This document shows, one piece after another, positions 37,874 to 50,254 of a stretch of 64,000 nt of DNA. Source of the DNA: Limnohabitans sp. (GTDB taxonomy: Bacteria; Pseudomonadota; Gammaproteobacteria; Burkholderiales; Burkholderiaceae_C); assembly GCF_030158565.1 (NCBI RefSeq), contig NZ_JAOASQ010000004.1, forward strand, positions 24,815 to 88,814, given 5' to 3'. Positions within the stretch are counted from its first letter, which is position 1; every line of letters begins with the position of its first letter. The position numbers and the translations under genes are program-made. The notes under the pieces were generated by a model. The model was not told the origin of the DNA. It saw nothing but the letters and a program-made list of their open reading frames with translations, and did no database searches.

Positions 37874-38746
37874 TCAGCTCACCGCATCGGCCGGTTGGCG
37901 TTGCAGCATGGCCAAGGTGCTGGCCACGGTCTTGCGCAGTTCGCGGCGATCGCAGATGAAGTCCACCGCGCCCTTGGTCTGCAGGAACTCGGCACGCTGG
38001 AAGCCTTCGGGCAAGGTCACGCGCACGGTGGTTTCGATCACGCGGGGGCCGGCAAAGCCGATCAGGGCCTTGGGCTCGGCAATCACCACGTCACCGACGA
38101 AAGCAAAACCGGCCGACACGCCGCCCATGGTGGGGTCAGTCAGCACACTGATGTAAGGCAGGCCTTTTTTGGCCAAACGGGTCAAAGCGGCGTTGGTTTT
38201 GGCCATTTGCATCAGGGACAACAGACCTTCTTGCATGCGGGCGCCGCCGGTGGCCGTGAAGCAGACAAAAGGCACTTTTTGTGCGATGGCGGTTTCCACC
38301 CCGCGCACAAAACGCTCGCCCACGACCGAGCCCATGGAGCCGCCCATGAAGTCGAATTCAAAGCACGCCACCACCAGTTCGATGTTGTGCACCGAGCCGC
38401 CCATGACCACCAGGGCATCGGTCTCGCCGGTGTTGTCCATGGCTTCTTTGAGGCGCTCGGGGTACTTGCGGCTGTCCTTGAACTTCAAGGCGTCCACGGG
38501 CACGACTTCTTGGCCGATTTCGTAGCGGCCTTCGCCATCCAAAAAGGCGTTCAGACGGGCACGTGCGCCAATGCGCAGGTGGTGCGAGCAGCTGGGGCAA
38601 ACGTTCTGGTTTTCTTCGAGGTCGGTCTTGTAGAGCACGGTCTCGCAGCTGGGGCATTTGATCCACAAGCCTTCGGGCACAGAGCGGCGATCTGCCGGGT
38701 CGGTGTGCTGAATTTTGGGGGGCAGCAGTTTTTCTAGCCAACTCAT
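37874..38746 (-). CDS. accD: Acetyl-CoA carboxylase carboxyltransferase beta subunit
   Basis: 290 residues. The N-terminal zinc ribbon has the pairs CPSC (CPSCETVLY) and CPSC ([11 protein letters not shown]). The crotonase-like core includes [19 protein letters not shown] and [15 protein letters not shown]. With AccA it transfers the carboxyl group from carboxybiotin to acetyl-CoA, making the malonyl-CoA used by the fab genes. It ends the trp-accD gene run and is followed by a shared terminator. Confidence 0.96.
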   Translation of the reverse strand: MSWLEKLLPPKIQHTDPADRRSVPEGLWIKCPSCETVLYKTDLEENQNVCPSCSHHLRIGARARLNAFLDGEGRYEIGQEVVPVDALKFKDSRKYPERLKEAMDNTGETDALVVMGGSVHNIELVVACFEFDFMGGSMGSVVGERFVRGVETAIAQKVPFVCFTATGGARMQEGLLSLMQMAKTNAALTRLAKKGLPYISVLTDPTMGGVSAGFAFVGDVVIAEPKALIGFAGPRVIETTVRVTLPEGFQRAEFLQTKGAVDFICDRRELRKTVASTLAMLQRQPADAVS

Positions 38747-38805
38747 GAGGGTTCTCCTTCAGGGGCGGATTATCGTTGAAACGCGGTCAGCGACTTCAGA
38801 CGGGG

Positions 38806-39615
38806 TCAGGCGTCCAGCGCTTGGCGGATACCGCTCAAGAACTCGGAGGCCACGGTGTTGACGCGATCGGCCGGTTCGGCATCGATCAACTGGATCAGGC
38901 GGCTGCCAATCACCACCGCATCGGCCACGCGGCTGATGGCTGTGGCTGTGGCGGCGTCGCGGATGCCGAAACCCACACCTACCGGTACGCTCACGTGCTG
39001 GCGGATGCGCGGCAGCATGGACTCCACTGCGTCGATGTCCAAGGCCCCCGAGCCCGTCACGCCCTTGAGCGAGACGTAGTACACATAGCCGCTGGCCACT
39101 TGGGCGACTTGCTGCATGCGCTCGTCGGTGCTGGTGGGGGCCAGCAAAAAGATCAGGTCCATGCTGTGGGCGCGCAGCTTGGCGGCAAACTCCACACATT
39201 CTTCGGGCGGGTAGTCCACGATCAGCACGCCGTCCACACCCGCAGCGGATGCGTCGCGGATGAAGCTGTCGACACCAAATTTTTGGTCATAGCGCTCGAC
39301 CGGGTTGGCGTAGCCCATCAGCACCACGGGCGTGGTCGTGTTGGTCTGGCGGAACTCGCGCACCATGGCCAGCACCTGCACCAGGCCAATGCCATAGGCC
39401 AAGGCGCGGTCGCCGGCCTTTTGGATGACCGGGCCGTCGGCGGAGGGGTCAGAAAACGGGACGCCCAGCTCGATGATGTCGGCACCGGCACCCGCCATGG
39501 CGTGCATCAGCGAAGGGGTGCTGTCGGCAAAGGGGAAGCCTGCCGTCACAAAAGGGATCAGCGCCTTGCGGCCTTGTGCCTTGAGCTGGGAGAGGGTGGA
39601 ATCGATGCGGCTCAT
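38806..39615 (-). CDS. trpA: Tryptophan synthase alpha subunit
   Basis: 269 residues starting [20 protein letters not shown]. The catalytic Glu is in [16 protein letters not shown] and the catalytic Asp in [10 protein letters not shown]. Phosphate-binding VGFGIRDA and VIGSRLI are present. It cleaves indole-glycerol phosphate and passes indole to TrpB. It begins 8 bases after trpB. A longer reading frame upstream overlaps trpB and is not used. Confidence 0.96.
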   Translation of the reverse strand: MSRIDSTLSQLKAQGRKALIPFVTAGFPFADSTPSLMHAMAGAGADIIELGVPFSDPSADGPVIQKAGDRALAYGIGLVQVLAMVREFRQTNTTTPVVLMGYANPVERYDQKFGVDSFIRDASAAGVDGVLIVDYPPEECVEFAAKLRAHSMDLIFLLAPTSTDERMQQVAQVASGYVYYVSLKGVTGSGALDIDAVESMLPRIRQHVSVPVGVGFGIRDAATATAISRVADAVVIGSRLIQLIDAEPADRVNTVASEFLSGIRQALDA

Positions 39616-39623
39616 GTCAGCCC

Positions 39624-40907
39624 TCACTTCACAAAGTTCACGGGCTGCTCTGCGCCTTTGACCGACTGGCCTTGGCAGCTGGGGCGGCAATAGAAGTCGG
39701 CGCTGGAAAGGTCGGCCACGGTACCAATGTCCTTGTCGCCACGGCCCGACAGGTTGACCAAGATCGACTGGTCAGCGCGCATGGTCTTGGCCAGTTTCAT
39801 GGCGTAGGCCACGGCGTGGCTCGACTCCAGCGCCGGGATGATGCCCTCGGTGCGGCACAGGTAGTGGAAGGCTTCGAGCGCTTCCTTGTCGGTGATGCCC
39901 ACATACTCGGCGCGGCCGATGTCCTTCAAGAATGCATGCTCGGGGCCGACGCCTGGGTAGTCCAGGCCCGCGCTCACGCTGTGCGTTTCGGTGATTTGGC
40001 CGTTGTCGTCTTGCAGGATGTAAGTGCGGTTGCCGTGCAGCACGCCGGGGCTGCCCAGCTGCAGCGAGCACGAGTGCTTGCCCGAATCCATGCCTTCGCC
40101 TGCGGCTTCGACGCCGATCAAGCGGGTTTTGTCATGGGCAATGTAGGGGTAGAAGATGCCCATGGCGTTGCTGCCGCCGCCCACGCAGGCGATGACCGCA
40201 TCGGGCTGTTGTTCTGCCATTTGCAGGCTCTTGAACATCTCGGGCATTTGCGTGAGGCACTCTTCGCCGATCACGCTTTGGAAGTCGCGCACCATCATGG
40301 GGTAAGGGTGCGGGCCTGCCACAGTGCCGATGATGTAGAAGGTGTTGTCCACATTGGCCACCCAGTCGCGCATGGCTTCGTTCAGGGCGTCCTTGAGCGT
40401 CTTGCTGCCCGACTCGACCGGGATCACGGTCGCGCCCAGCAGCTTCATGCGGTAGACGTTGGGGCTTTGGCGCTTGACGTCTTCGCTGCCCATGTAAACC
40501 ACGCACTCCAGGCCGTATCGGGCGCAGATGGTGGCGGTGGCCACGCCGTGCTGGCCCGCGCCGGTCTCCGCAATGATGCGGGTCTTGCCCATGCGCTTGG
40601 CGAGCATGGCCTGGCCGATGGTGTTGTTGATCTTGTGCGCGCCGGTGTGGTTGAGGTCTTCGCGCTTCAAAAAGATCTGCGCGCCGCCCATCTCGCGGCT
40701 CATGCGCGCCGCGTGGTAAACGGGCGAGGGGCGGCCCACAAAGTGCGCCAGCTCGGACTTGAATTCGGCGATGAATTCAGGGTCGTGCTGGTACTTGGCG
40801 TAGGCGGCTTTGAGTTCGTTGATGGCGTGGGTCAGCGTCTCTGACACAAAGCTGCCGCCGTAAATGCCGAAATGCCCTTTGGTGTCGGGCTGTTGGTAGT
40901 CGTACAT
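39624..40907 (-). CDS. trpB: Tryptophan synthase beta subunit
   Basis: 427 residues; the PLP lysine is in [13 protein letters not shown], and the PLP-phosphate glycine loop in [10 protein letters not shown]. The C-terminus extends about 25 residues past the usual end ([11 protein letters not shown] ...), with two cysteines; I do not know whether that is common in close relatives. It joins indole with serine. It sits between trpF and trpA. Confidence 0.96.
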   Translation of the reverse strand: MYDYQQPDTKGHFGIYGGSFVSETLTHAINELKAAYAKYQHDPEFIAEFKSELAHFVGRPSPVYHAARMSREMGGAQIFLKREDLNHTGAHKINNTIGQAMLAKRMGKTRIIAETGAGQHGVATATICARYGLECVVYMGSEDVKRQSPNVYRMKLLGATVIPVESGSKTLKDALNEAMRDWVANVDNTFYIIGTVAGPHPYPMMVRDFQSVIGEECLTQMPEMFKSLQMAEQQPDAVIACVGGGSNAMGIFYPYIAHDKTRLIGVEAAGEGMDSGKHSCSLQLGSPGVLHGNRTYILQDDNGQITETHSVSAGLDYPGVGPEHAFLKDIGRAEYVGITDKEALEAFHYLCRTEGIIPALESSHAVAYAMKLAKTMRADQSILVNLSGRGDKDIGTVADLSSADFYCRPSCQGQSVKGAEQPVNFVK

Positions 40908-40927
40908 GGTGACCTTGGGAAAAGGAT

Positions 40928-41599
40928 TCAGGATTCGTTGTCTGCGGCGCGAACGGCCAAGACAAACTGCCGGATTTGGTCGGCATCTTTCAGGCCCTTG
41001 CCCGCTTCGATGCCCGAGCTCACGTCAACGGCCAAAGACCGTGCCCGTGGGCGCAAGGTGCGAATGCCATCGGCCACGTTTGCAGGTGTGAGTCCACCAG
41101 ACAAAACGAGGTGAGCATTGACGCTTGGAGGAAGCAGTGACCAATTGAATGTTTTTCCGCCGCCGCCGAACCCGTCGACGTGGGCGTCGAGCAAGATGGC
41201 TTGGGCTTTTTGGTGAATTTCGGCAAATTTTACCAAGTCAAAGCTTGCTGCTTCGGTCAGGGGGATTCGCGCCGCCTTCAGGTGCGGGCGGCCGGTGGCC
41301 AGGCTCATGGCCTCGCAAAATTCGGCCGATTCGTCGCCGTGGAATTGCAGCAGCGCGCCAGGCACAGCCGCGCAAGCCTGGCCGATGCGCTCGGGCGTGT
41401 CGTTCACAAACAGCAAGACCGGGGTCACAAAGGCGGGCAGCAGGCGTGCCAACTCGGCGGCACGCGCGATGCTGACGTTTCGGGGGCTGGGCGGGTAGAG
41501 CACGAAGCCGATGGCGTCGGCCCCCGCTTGCACAGCGGCTTGAACATCGGCTTCGCGGGTGAAGCCGCACATTTTGATGCGGGTGCGCTGCACGGTCAT
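40928..41599 (-). CDS. trpF: Phosphoribosylanthranilate isomerase
   Basis: 223-residue TIM barrel. The catalytic Cys is in [10 protein letters not shown], and the catalytic Asp in [14 protein letters not shown]. It isomerises phosphoribosylanthranilate in tryptophan synthesis. Its start overlaps the truA stop by four bases; trpB follows after 20 bases. The gene for the next step (trpC) is not in the window. Confidence 0.95.
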   Translation of the reverse strand: MTVQRTRIKMCGFTREADVQAAVQAGADAIGFVLYPPSPRNVSIARAAELARLLPAFVTPVLLFVNDTPERIGQACAAVPGALLQFHGDESAEFCEAMSLATGRPHLKAARIPLTEAASFDLVKFAEIHQKAQAILLDAHVDGFGGGGKTFNWSLLPPSVNAHLVLSGGLTPANVADGIRTLRPRARSLAVDVSSGIEAGKGLKDADQIRQFVLAVRAADNES

Positions 41600-42381
41600 G
41601 GCAACCAGTCAAAGGGTGGGGTGGTGTCGGGCAGGCCCCATTGTGCATCGTAGATCGGGCCCGCAAAGTACAGGCCATCTGGCGAGAAGGTGGGCGCTGC
41701 GGCGTCACGGCGCTTGGCGTGCAGCACTTGCAGCATCCAGTCGGGACTTTGTTGGCCTTGGCCCACCTGGACCATGCAACCCATGATGTTGCGGATCATG
41801 TGGTGCAAGAAGGCATTGCCTTCAAACTCAAAGCGCCAGTAATGGCCTTTGCGGGAGATGTCGATTTTGCGCAGCGTTTTGACGGGTGAAAGCGCCTGGC
41901 AGCTGCTGGCGCGGAACGAGGAAAAGTCGTGCTCACCCAGCAAATGCAGGCTGGCTTGCTGCATGGCCTCTTGCGCCAGGGGGCGGTAGGACCAGCCCAC
42001 GCGGCCGGCATCCAGGCTGGGGCGCACTGGCGAGTCGAGCAGCACATAAACATAACGCCGGCCCGTGGCGCTGGCGCGGCAGTGAAAGCTGTCGGGCACG
42101 TATTGCGCCCATTGGACGGCGATGTCGTCGGGCAAGAAACGGTTGGTGCCACGCACCCAGGAGTAGGGGGTGCGGTTCAGGTCGGTGTCGAAGTGCACGA
42201 CCTGCATCAGACCGTGGACCCCCGCATCGGTACGACCGGCGCACAAGGTGCTCACGCGGGGTACATCGCAAAAGGCCGCAAGGGCCTTTTCGAGTTTGTC
42301 CTGAATCGTCAGGCCGGAAGACTGGCTTTGCCAGCCTTGGTAGGCTGTGCCGGAGTAGCTGACACCGAGCGCCAGCCTCAC
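41596..42381 (-). CDS. truA: tRNA pseudouridine synthase A
   Basis: 261 residues. GVSYSGTAYQGWQSQ and the catalytic Asp in CAGRTDAGVHG are the TruA hallmarks. The enzyme makes pseudouridine at tRNA positions 38-40. It overlaps fimV and trpF by four bases each, so the three genes are translationally linked, an arrangement frequent in Burkholderiales. Confidence 0.96.
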   Translation of the reverse strand: MRLALGVSYSGTAYQGWQSQSSGLTIQDKLEKALAAFCDVPRVSTLCAGRTDAGVHGLMQVVHFDTDLNRTPYSWVRGTNRFLPDDIAVQWAQYVPDSFHCRASATGRRYVYVLLDSPVRPSLDAGRVGWSYRPLAQEAMQQASLHLLGEHDFSSFRASSCQALSPVKTLRKIDISRKGHYWRFEFEGNAFLHHMIRNIMGCMVQVGQGQQSPDWMLQVLHAKRRDAAAPTFSPDGLYFAGPIYDAQWGLPDTTPPFDWLP

Positions 42382-44048
42382 GCGATCTGACCGAGCATCT
42401 GCAATGCGCGTGCCTTGAGATCGCCGCTGGCGGTAGAGGCCACCGACATGATCAGCGTGCGGGCCAGGTCCTTGTCGCCAGAGGCCAGCAATTGACTGGC
42501 CAAGGCCAGTTTGTTTTGCTCGGTGGCATCGTGAACGGCTGGCGCGGGGCTGTTGTTCAAATTCAGGTCAATGCCTGCCATTTGAGGGGGAATGCTGGTT
42601 GATGGTGCCACGTGTTGGCTGGGAACGTCATCGTAGGAAGGGGCAAATACCTCGTTGGATTTCGCAGACTTTCTGCGACTCCAAAGTACCAAGCCCAACA
42701 GTGCAAGCAATGCGCCCATCACCCATGCCCAAACAGACTGGTTTTGGCTCAGTTGGTCCACCAAGGATGGCGAAGAGCTGGTGTCAGGCAAGTTGGAGGA
42801 GACTGTTACAGCCGACTCGGTTTTGCTGCCTTTGGCCAACGCTTCCAAGTCTTGCATGTTCTTGTTCAATGCACCAAGTTGGTCTGCTGCATCTTTGGCT
42901 TCGCGTTCGGCAGCCAATTTGGCTTCTGCACTGTCGTTGCCTACTTGGGCTTTAGACAGAGTCAGTTTGTCTTGTTTGGCGCTGGCGGATGGCGCACTGG
43001 GCGATTCTTTGGCCACGCTGCCTGACATTTCGCGGCTTTGTGCCGAGCCGACCAGCAAAGGCGATTCGGCCACACGGCGAGCGTAAGCCGCAAAGTCACG
43101 GTTTTGAGCGATGACAGTTTGGCGGGCCTCGGCACGAGAAATTTGAGTGGCCTCGCCAGCTTTGGGCATTCGCAAGACAGTACCCGCACGCACCAAGTTG
43201 ACGTTCCCCTCAATGAACGCATTGGGGTTGGCCCTGACCAAGGCCAGAAGCATTTGGTCTGTTGAGACGTTGGCAGGCAGTCGACCCATGATCAAGTTCG
43301 ATGCGGTATCGCCAGGATTCACGGTCAAAGTATCATCACCCGCCATGAAGGTGGTGTGGCGAGGCGCAGGTGCGTAAGCTGCAGGCGGTGTGGCGTTCAC
43401 TGCAATGGCGGAAGGGGCAGCGGCAGGCGCGGCACCTGTGCCGTCGAAACGGTAGACAGGCACCTGATTGGCGTTGACTTCCACGCTGGAGGGGGTCAGG
43501 CTGCCGTCACCGGACACGGGTGACACGGCAGGCGATGCAGCTCGGGCCAGTGTGATGGGGGAGGCAATGACGTCAGGCTGAATGCGCTGGGGTGCAGCCC
43601 AGCTGCTTGGTCGGTTGTCTGCAATAGATTTGGCCGAGTTCAACAGCAAAGCGTAGTTTTTCACGGCACGGCCAGTGGACCATTGTGCTTCCAGAATCAG
43701 GTCAATGAATGAGTCCTGCACGGGGGTGCGGCCATTCAAGACGATGAACGGACGACCGTCGCTGCGGTTTTCGACGCGCGCAACCACATCGTTCAAGGCG
43801 GCGTTGTATTCCATGCCCGCTTGCCGAAAACTTGAGGGTGTTGCCAATTGGGCCTGGAGTCCACGTAACTCGTCGGGTGTGAATTGTGTGACTTCCACCT
43901 CGGCCCGCAAAGGCTCACCCATACCCGACAAGGACTGGAATTTACCCAAGGTCAGAGCATGGGACGGCAGACTACAAGCGAGCAATACCCCAGCACTGAC
44001 GGCTTTCAGTTTCAAGATTCGTGCTTCGTTAAGTGTCATTTCACCCAT
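42378..44048 (-). CDS. FimV-like LysM-type membrane protein (short form)
   Basis: 556 residues. An N-terminal signal peptide (LLACSLPSHA) leads to the FimV N-terminal domain (LTLGKFQSLSGMGEPLRAEV). A LysM-like segment follows (DTLTVNPGDTASNLIMGRLP), then a coiled-coil stretch near residues 365-410, one membrane segment (WAWVMGALLALLGLVLW), and the short FimV C-terminal helical motif. Full-length FimV proteins are often 850 residues or more; most of the acidic cytoplasmic part is missing here. FimV anchors polar type IV pilus factors to the wall. Confidence 0.85.
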   Translation of the reverse strand: MGEMTLNEARILKLKAVSAGVLLACSLPSHALTLGKFQSLSGMGEPLRAEVEVTQFTPDELRGLQAQLATPSSFRQAGMEYNAALNDVVARVENRSDGRPFIVLNGRTPVQDSFIDLILEAQWSTGRAVKNYALLLNSAKSIADNRPSSWAAPQRIQPDVIASPITLARAASPAVSPVSGDGSLTPSSVEVNANQVPVYRFDGTGAAPAAAPSAIAVNATPPAAYAPAPRHTTFMAGDDTLTVNPGDTASNLIMGRLPANVSTDQMLLALVRANPNAFIEGNVNLVRAGTVLRMPKAGEATQISRAEARQTVIAQNRDFAAYARRVAESPLLVGSAQSREMSGSVAKESPSAPSASAKQDKLTLSKAQVGNDSAEAKLAAEREAKDAADQLGALNKNMQDLEALAKGSKTESAVTVSSNLPDTSSSPSLVDQLSQNQSVWAWVMGALLALLGLVLWSRRKSAKSNEVFAPSYDDVPSQHVAPSTSIPPQMAGIDLNLNNSPAPAVHDATEQNKLALASQLLASGDKDLARTLIMSVASTASGDLKARALQMLGQIA

Positions 44049-44089
44049 GATCTCAGACCTATTTAGTTGTATATCGAAGATATCACAAC

Positions 44090-45220
44090 TTAAGCATCAA
44101 GCAAGATGCGCAGCATGCGGCGCAGTGGCTCGGCCGCGCCCCAGAGCAATTGGTCGCCGATTGTGAAGGCGCCAACGTACTCGGGGCCCATGGCCAGCTT
44201 GCGCACACGGCCCACCGGGATGGTCATGGTGCCGGTCACGGCCACGGGGGTCAGGTCCTTGATGGTGGCTTCGCGGGTGTTGGGCACCACTTTGACCCAC
44301 TCGTTGTCGGCCGCGATCATGGCTTCGATGTCGGCCACGGGCACGTCTTTTTTGAGCTTGAAGGTCAGGGCCTGGCTGTGGCAGCGCATGGCGCCCACGC
44401 GCACGCAGAAACCGTCGACGGGGATGGCGGAAGAGCCAAAGCCCTCGCCCATGCCCAGGATCTTGTTGGTTTCGGCCATGCCTTTCCACTCTTCCTTGGA
44501 CATGCCGTTGCCCAGGTCCTTGTCGATCCAGGGGATCAGCGAGCCGCCCAGCGGCACGCCAAAGTTGGCGGTCTCGGCACCGGTCAGGGCGCGCTGCTTG
44601 GCAATCACCTTGCGGTCGATTTCCAGAATGGCACTCTTGGGGTCGTCCAGCAGGGCTTTGACTTCGGCGTTCAAGGTGCCGTATTGGGTCAGCAGCTCGC
44701 GCATGTGTTGTGCTCCGCCGCCGGATGCCGCCTGGTAAGTCTGGGTGCTCATCCACTCGACCAGACCGGCTTTGTACAGGGCGCCCACGCCCATCAGCAT
44801 GCACGAGACGGTGCAGTTGCCGCCCACCCAGTTGTTGCCACCGTGGGCCAGGGCGTTCTTGATCACGGGCATGTTGACCGGATCCAAGATGATCACCGCG
44901 TCTTTTTCCATGCGCAGGGTCGATGCGGCGTCGATCCAGTGGCCGTTCCAGCCGGCAGCGCGCAGCTTAGGGAAGACTTCCGAGGTGTAGTCGCCGCCTT
45001 GGGCCGTGATGATGATCTCGCAGCGCTTGAGCTGTTCGATGTTGAAAGCGTCTTGCAGCGTGGTTTCGTTCTTGGCCATCGAGGGGGCTTTGCCGCCCGC
45101 GTTCGATGTGGAGAAGAACAATGGCTCGATCAGGTCAAAGTCTTTTTCCTGAATCATGCGGTCCATCAGAACCGAGCCGACCATGCCGCGCCAGCCGACC
45201 AAACCTACTAACTTGCTCAT
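44090..45220 (-). CDS. asd: Aspartate-semialdehyde dehydrogenase
   Basis: 376 residues. The NADP-binding [16 protein letters not shown] lies at the N-terminus, the catalytic Cys in [12 protein letters not shown], and the substrate-binding region is [13 protein letters not shown]. It makes aspartate semialdehyde, the branch point to lysine, diaminopimelate, threonine, methionine and isoleucine. An AAGGG site lies before the ATG. Upstream is a candidate attenuator with a leader peptide (45312-45413). Confidence 0.97.
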   Translation of the reverse strand: MSKLVGLVGWRGMVGSVLMDRMIQEKDFDLIEPLFFSTSNAGGKAPSMAKNETTLQDAFNIEQLKRCEIIITAQGGDYTSEVFPKLRAAGWNGHWIDAASTLRMEKDAVIILDPVNMPVIKNALAHGGNNWVGGNCTVSCMLMGVGALYKAGLVEWMSTQTYQAASGGGAQHMRELLTQYGTLNAEVKALLDDPKSAILEIDRKVIAKQRALTGAETANFGVPLGGSLIPWIDKDLGNGMSKEEWKGMAETNKILGMGEGFGSSAIPVDGFCVRVGAMRCHSQALTFKLKKDVPVADIEAMIAADNEWVKVVPNTREATIKDLTPVAVTGTMTIPVGRVRKLAMGPEYVGAFTIGDQLLWGAAEPLRRMLRILLDA

Positions 45221-45242
45221 TTCAACGCCCTTTCAGTTTTTA

Positions 45243-45286
45243 AAACAGTGTCAGACCAGACTGTTTGCCCGGCTCGTCTGGCCGGG
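45243..45286 (-). promoter_or_regulatory. Candidate attenuator hairpins in the asd leader
   Basis: On the transcript two successive stems can form: CCCGGC/GCCGGG with a 7-base loop (45268-45286) and AAACAGT/ACTGTTT with a 10-base loop (45243-45266). The loop and left arm of the first contain CCAGAC, which can pair instead with GTCTGG at the start of the second. This gives mutually exclusive structures. The second stem has only four Us, so a strong terminator is not evident. Confidence 0.45.
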
Positions 45287-45311
45287 AGGGCGCACGACGA
45301 ACCAGGCCGGA

Positions 45312-45413
45312 TCAGCCCTTAATGGTCGTGGTTTTTGTGGTGGTTGCACGCGCGCCAACGGCCACCTGAGCGGTGGTCGCAAAGTTCAGGGAGAACAGGC
45401 GGGCGTTAAACAT
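45312..45413 (-). CDS. Candidate asd leader peptide, Thr/Lys/Ile rich
   Basis: This 33-codon ORF begins with MFNARLFSLNFATT and ends ATTTKTTTIKG. It has eight Thr, two Lys and one Ile codons, with the last nine functional codons nearly all Thr/Lys/Ile, the end products of the pathway asd feeds. It ends 26 bases before the first leader hairpin. A TACAAT hexamer lies 8-13 bases ahead of the ATG; there is no good ribosome binding site, so translation might be leaderless. Confidence 0.55.
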   Translation of the reverse strand: MFNARLFSLNFATTAQVAVGARATTTKTTTIKG

Positions 45414-45428
45414 GCGAAGTATTGTAAT

Positions 45429-45460
45429 GGATGCTGTCTGAGCTTGGCCTGACAGCATCC
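45429..45460. promoter_or_regulatory. Perfect inverted repeat at the end of leuB
   Basis: GGATGCTGTC and GACAGCATCC are perfect 10-base arms around a 12-base loop, 10 bases past the leuB stop. There is no T-run. It may protect the leuB message end or be a Rho-assisted termination site. Confidence 0.55.
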
Positions 45461-45469
45461 ATGCGGCTT

Positions 45470-46558
<1,089 letters not shown>

Positions 46559-47212
46559 TTATGCGTTGACGGCGGTGTGCGCCAGCCAAGGCTTGGTGGC
46601 CAGGCGTTCGGCTTCAAATGCTTTGATTTTGTCGGCGTGGCGCAAGGTCAGGCCGATGTCGTCCAGGCCGTTGAGCAGGCAGTATTTGCGGAAGGCTTGC
46701 ACCTCGAACGGGATCTCTTCGCCTTGGGGCTTGACGATCACCTGGCGCTCCAGGTCGACGGTGAGCTGGTAGCCGGGGAAGGCGGCGACTTCATCGAACA
46801 GCTGAGCGACCACGGCTTCGGGCAGCACGATGGGCAGCAGGCCGTTTTTGAAGCAGTTGTTGAAGAAGATGTCGGCAAAGCTGGGCGCGATCACGCAGCG
46901 AAAGCCGTATTGGTCGATGGCCCAAGGCGCGTGCTCACGCGAGGAGCCGCAGCCGAAGTTTTTGCGGGCCAGCAAGATGCTGGCGCCTTGGTAGCGCGGC
47001 TGGTTGAGCACGAAGTCCGGGTTGGGCTTGCGGCTGGCCGGGTCCTGTCCGGGGAAGCCCACGTCCAGGTACCGCCATTCGTCGAACAGGTTGGGGCCAA
47101 AGCCGGTTTTGCGGATCGACTTGAGGAATTGCTTGGGGATGATGGCGTCGGTGTCCACGTTGGCGCGGTCCATCGGGGCCACCAGGCCTTTGAGGAGTGT
47201 GAATTTTTGCAT
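46559..47212 (-). CDS. leuD: 3-isopropylmalate dehydratase small subunit
   Basis: 217 residues. [13 protein letters not shown] and the swivelling-domain [14 protein letters not shown] motif are typical of LeuD. It pairs with LeuC to isomerise 2- to 3-isopropylmalate. It is separated from leuC by an entericidin gene. Confidence 0.97.
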   Translation of the reverse strand: MQKFTLLKGLVAPMDRANVDTDAIIPKQFLKSIRKTGFGPNLFDEWRYLDVGFPGQDPASRKPNPDFVLNQPRYQGASILLARKNFGCGSSREHAPWAIDQYGFRCVIAPSFADIFFNNCFKNGLLPIVLPEAVVAQLFDEVAAFPGYQLTVDLERQVIVKPQGEEIPFEVQAFRKYCLLNGLDDIGLTLRHADKIKAFEAERLATKPWLAHTAVNA

Positions 47213-47230
47213 GGTGCTGGGTCTCGTCGC

Positions 47231-47356
47231 TTACTTGGCCGATTTTTCGATGGCCGAACCGGCTTTTCCGATGTCCTGACCAATGCCGCGAACAGTATTG
47301 CAAGCCGTCAAGGCCAGCAGACTCAAGGCAATGAAAAGAGAGGCGATGGTTTTCAT
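47231..47356 (-). CDS. Entericidin-family lipoprotein
   Basis: 41 residues: MKTIASLFIALSLLALTACN gives a lipoprotein signal with lipobox LTAC, and the mature part NTVRGIGQDIGKAGSAIEK matches the entericidin A/B pattern. These are tiny outer-membrane lipoproteins, in E. coli a stress-linked toxin-like/antidote pair. It lies between leuC (17 bases) and leuD (18 bases) on the same strand, so it is expressed with leucine synthesis. An AGACCTCTC stretch precedes the ATG; a weak GAGAGG-like site is possible. Confidence 0.85.
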   Translation of the reverse strand: MKTIASLFIALSLLALTACNTVRGIGQDIGKAGSAIEKSAK

Positions 47357-47373
47357 GAGAGGTCTCCAGTGCT

Positions 47374-48795
47374 TCAAGCGAATTTGCGGACGTCAACAAA
47401 GTGGCCATGCACGGCAGCGGCGGCGGCCATGGCGGGGCTCACCAAGTGGGTGCGGCCACCCGCACCCTGACGGCCTTCGAAGTTGCGGTTGGAAGTCGAT
47501 GCGCAGCGCTCGCCGGGCTCCAGGCGGTCGGCGTTCATGGCCAGGCACATGGAGCAGCCGGGTTCGCGCCACTCAAAGCCTGCGGCCTTGAAGATCTCGT
47601 GCAGGCCTTCGCGCTCGGCTTGTTCTTTGACCAAGCCAGAGCCTGGCACAACCATGGCCAGCTTGACGTTCTTGGCGACTTTCTGGCCGAGCTTCTTGAC
47701 CACAGCAGCGGCTTCGCGCATGTCTTCGATGCGGCTGTTGGTGCACGAGCCGATGAAGACCTTGTCGATGGTGATGTCGGACATCGCTTTGCCAGGCTGC
47801 AGGCCCATGTAGGTCAGGGCGCGCTCGATGGCGTCGCGCTTGACGTCGTCTTTTTCCTTGTCCGGGTCGGGCGTGTGACCGTCGATGCCCAGCACCATTT
47901 CGGGGGAGGTGCCCCAGGTGACTTGCGGCACGATGGCGCTGGCGTCCAGCTCGACCACGGTGTCAAAGTGTGCACCGGGGTCGGACTGCAAGGTTTTCCA
48001 GTAGACCACGGCCTGATCCCACTCCACACCCGTGGGCGAGAGCAAACGGCCTTTGACGTATTCAATGGTTTTGTCGTCCACAGCCACCAGACCGGCACGT
48101 GCGCCGCCTTCGATGGCCATGTTGCAGACCGTCATGCGGCCTTCCATGCTCAAGGCGCGGATGGCCGAGCCTGCGAATTCGATGGTGTAGCCGGTGCCGC
48201 CTGCGGTGCCGATCTTGCCGATGATGGCCAGCACGATGTCTTTGCCTGTGAGGCCTTTGGCCAAGGTGCCCTCGACCTTGACGAGCATGTTCTTGGCTTT
48301 TTTGGCCAACAGGGTTTGCGTGGCCATGACGTGTTCGACCTCGGAGGTGCCGATACCGTGGGCCAGTGCGCCAAACGCGCCGTGGGTGGAGGTGTGCGAG
48401 TCGCCGCAGACCACGGTCATGCCGGGCAGGGTGGCACCGTTTTCAGGGCCAATCACGTGCACGATGCCCTGGCGCTTGGACAGGAAGGGGAAGAAAGCGG
48501 CCGAGCCGTATTCCTTCATGTTCGCGTCGAGTGTGGTGATTTGTTCTTTGCTGATGGGGTCGGTGATGCCGTCGTAGCCCAGTTCCCAGCCGGTGGTGGG
48601 GGTGTTGTGGTCAGCCGTGGCCACGATGGAACTGACGCGCCAGACCTTGCGGCCCGCTTGGCGAATGCCCTCGAAGGCCTGGGGGCTGGTCACCTCGTGC
48701 ACCAGGTGGCGGTCAATGTAGAGGACGGAGGTGCCGTCTTCTTCGGTGTGGACGACGTGTTCGTCCCAAATCTTGTCGTAAAGCGTGCGTGCCAT
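47374..48795 (-). CDS. leuC: 3-isopropylmalate dehydratase large subunit
   Basis: 473 residues. [18 protein letters not shown] and the 4Fe-4S ligands in [13 protein letters not shown] and CSMCLAMN are present. It works with LeuD as an aconitase-like isomerase. It is the first gene of the leuC-entericidin-leuD-leuB run. Its start is divergent in layout from nothing; gltA lies behind it and ends about 120 bases upstream. Confidence 0.97.
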   Translation of the reverse strand: MARTLYDKIWDEHVVHTEEDGTSVLYIDRHLVHEVTSPQAFEGIRQAGRKVWRVSSIVATADHNTPTTGWELGYDGITDPISKEQITTLDANMKEYGSAAFFPFLSKRQGIVHVIGPENGATLPGMTVVCGDSHTSTHGAFGALAHGIGTSEVEHVMATQTLLAKKAKNMLVKVEGTLAKGLTGKDIVLAIIGKIGTAGGTGYTIEFAGSAIRALSMEGRMTVCNMAIEGGARAGLVAVDDKTIEYVKGRLLSPTGVEWDQAVVYWKTLQSDPGAHFDTVVELDASAIVPQVTWGTSPEMVLGIDGHTPDPDKEKDDVKRDAIERALTYMGLQPGKAMSDITIDKVFIGSCTNSRIEDMREAAAVVKKLGQKVAKNVKLAMVVPGSGLVKEQAEREGLHEIFKAAGFEWREPGCSMCLAMNADRLEPGERCASTSNRNFEGRQGAGGRTHLVSPAMAAAAAVHGHFVDVRKFA

Positions 48796-48821
48796 GGAGC
48801 TTCCTTGCTGTGCAACCTGCC

Positions 48822-48854
48822 ATTTTATGCGGTTCGCAGGCCCAGTTTGTCACT
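48822..48854 (-). promoter_or_regulatory. Weak promoter candidate for leuC
   Basis: On the minus strand TAAAAT (48822-48827) lies downstream of TGACAA/GTGACA (48847-48854). The 19-21 base spacer is too long for a strong promoter, so this is tentative. Confidence 0.3.
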
Positions 48855-48866
48855 TAAGCGTGAGCA

Positions 48867-48895
48867 TGAAAAAAGCCCGCACAAGGCGGGCTTTC
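48867..48895 (-). terminator. Terminator of gltA
   Basis: On the minus strand AAGCCCGC/GCGGGCTT forms an 8-base stem with a 5-base loop, followed by six Ts. It sits 20 bases past the gltA stop. Confidence 0.85.
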
Positions 48896-48914
48896 GGTTT
48901 CGGTTGAAAACCGA

Positions 48915-50213
<1,299 letters not shown>

Positions 50214-50254
50214 GGCGGGTTTCCTCAAAAATTCCAGGTGTGATCCAGACTGGA

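Noticed and set aside
45429..45460. 10-base inverted repeat after leuB as an intrinsic terminator
   Set aside because: No T-run on either strand; kept only as an uncharacterised hairpin.
48850..48867. Tiny ORF MLTLK upstream of leuC, considered as a leucine leader peptide
   Set aside because: It lies at or upstream of the likely -35/-10 of leuC, has only two Leu codons and is not followed by alternative stems.
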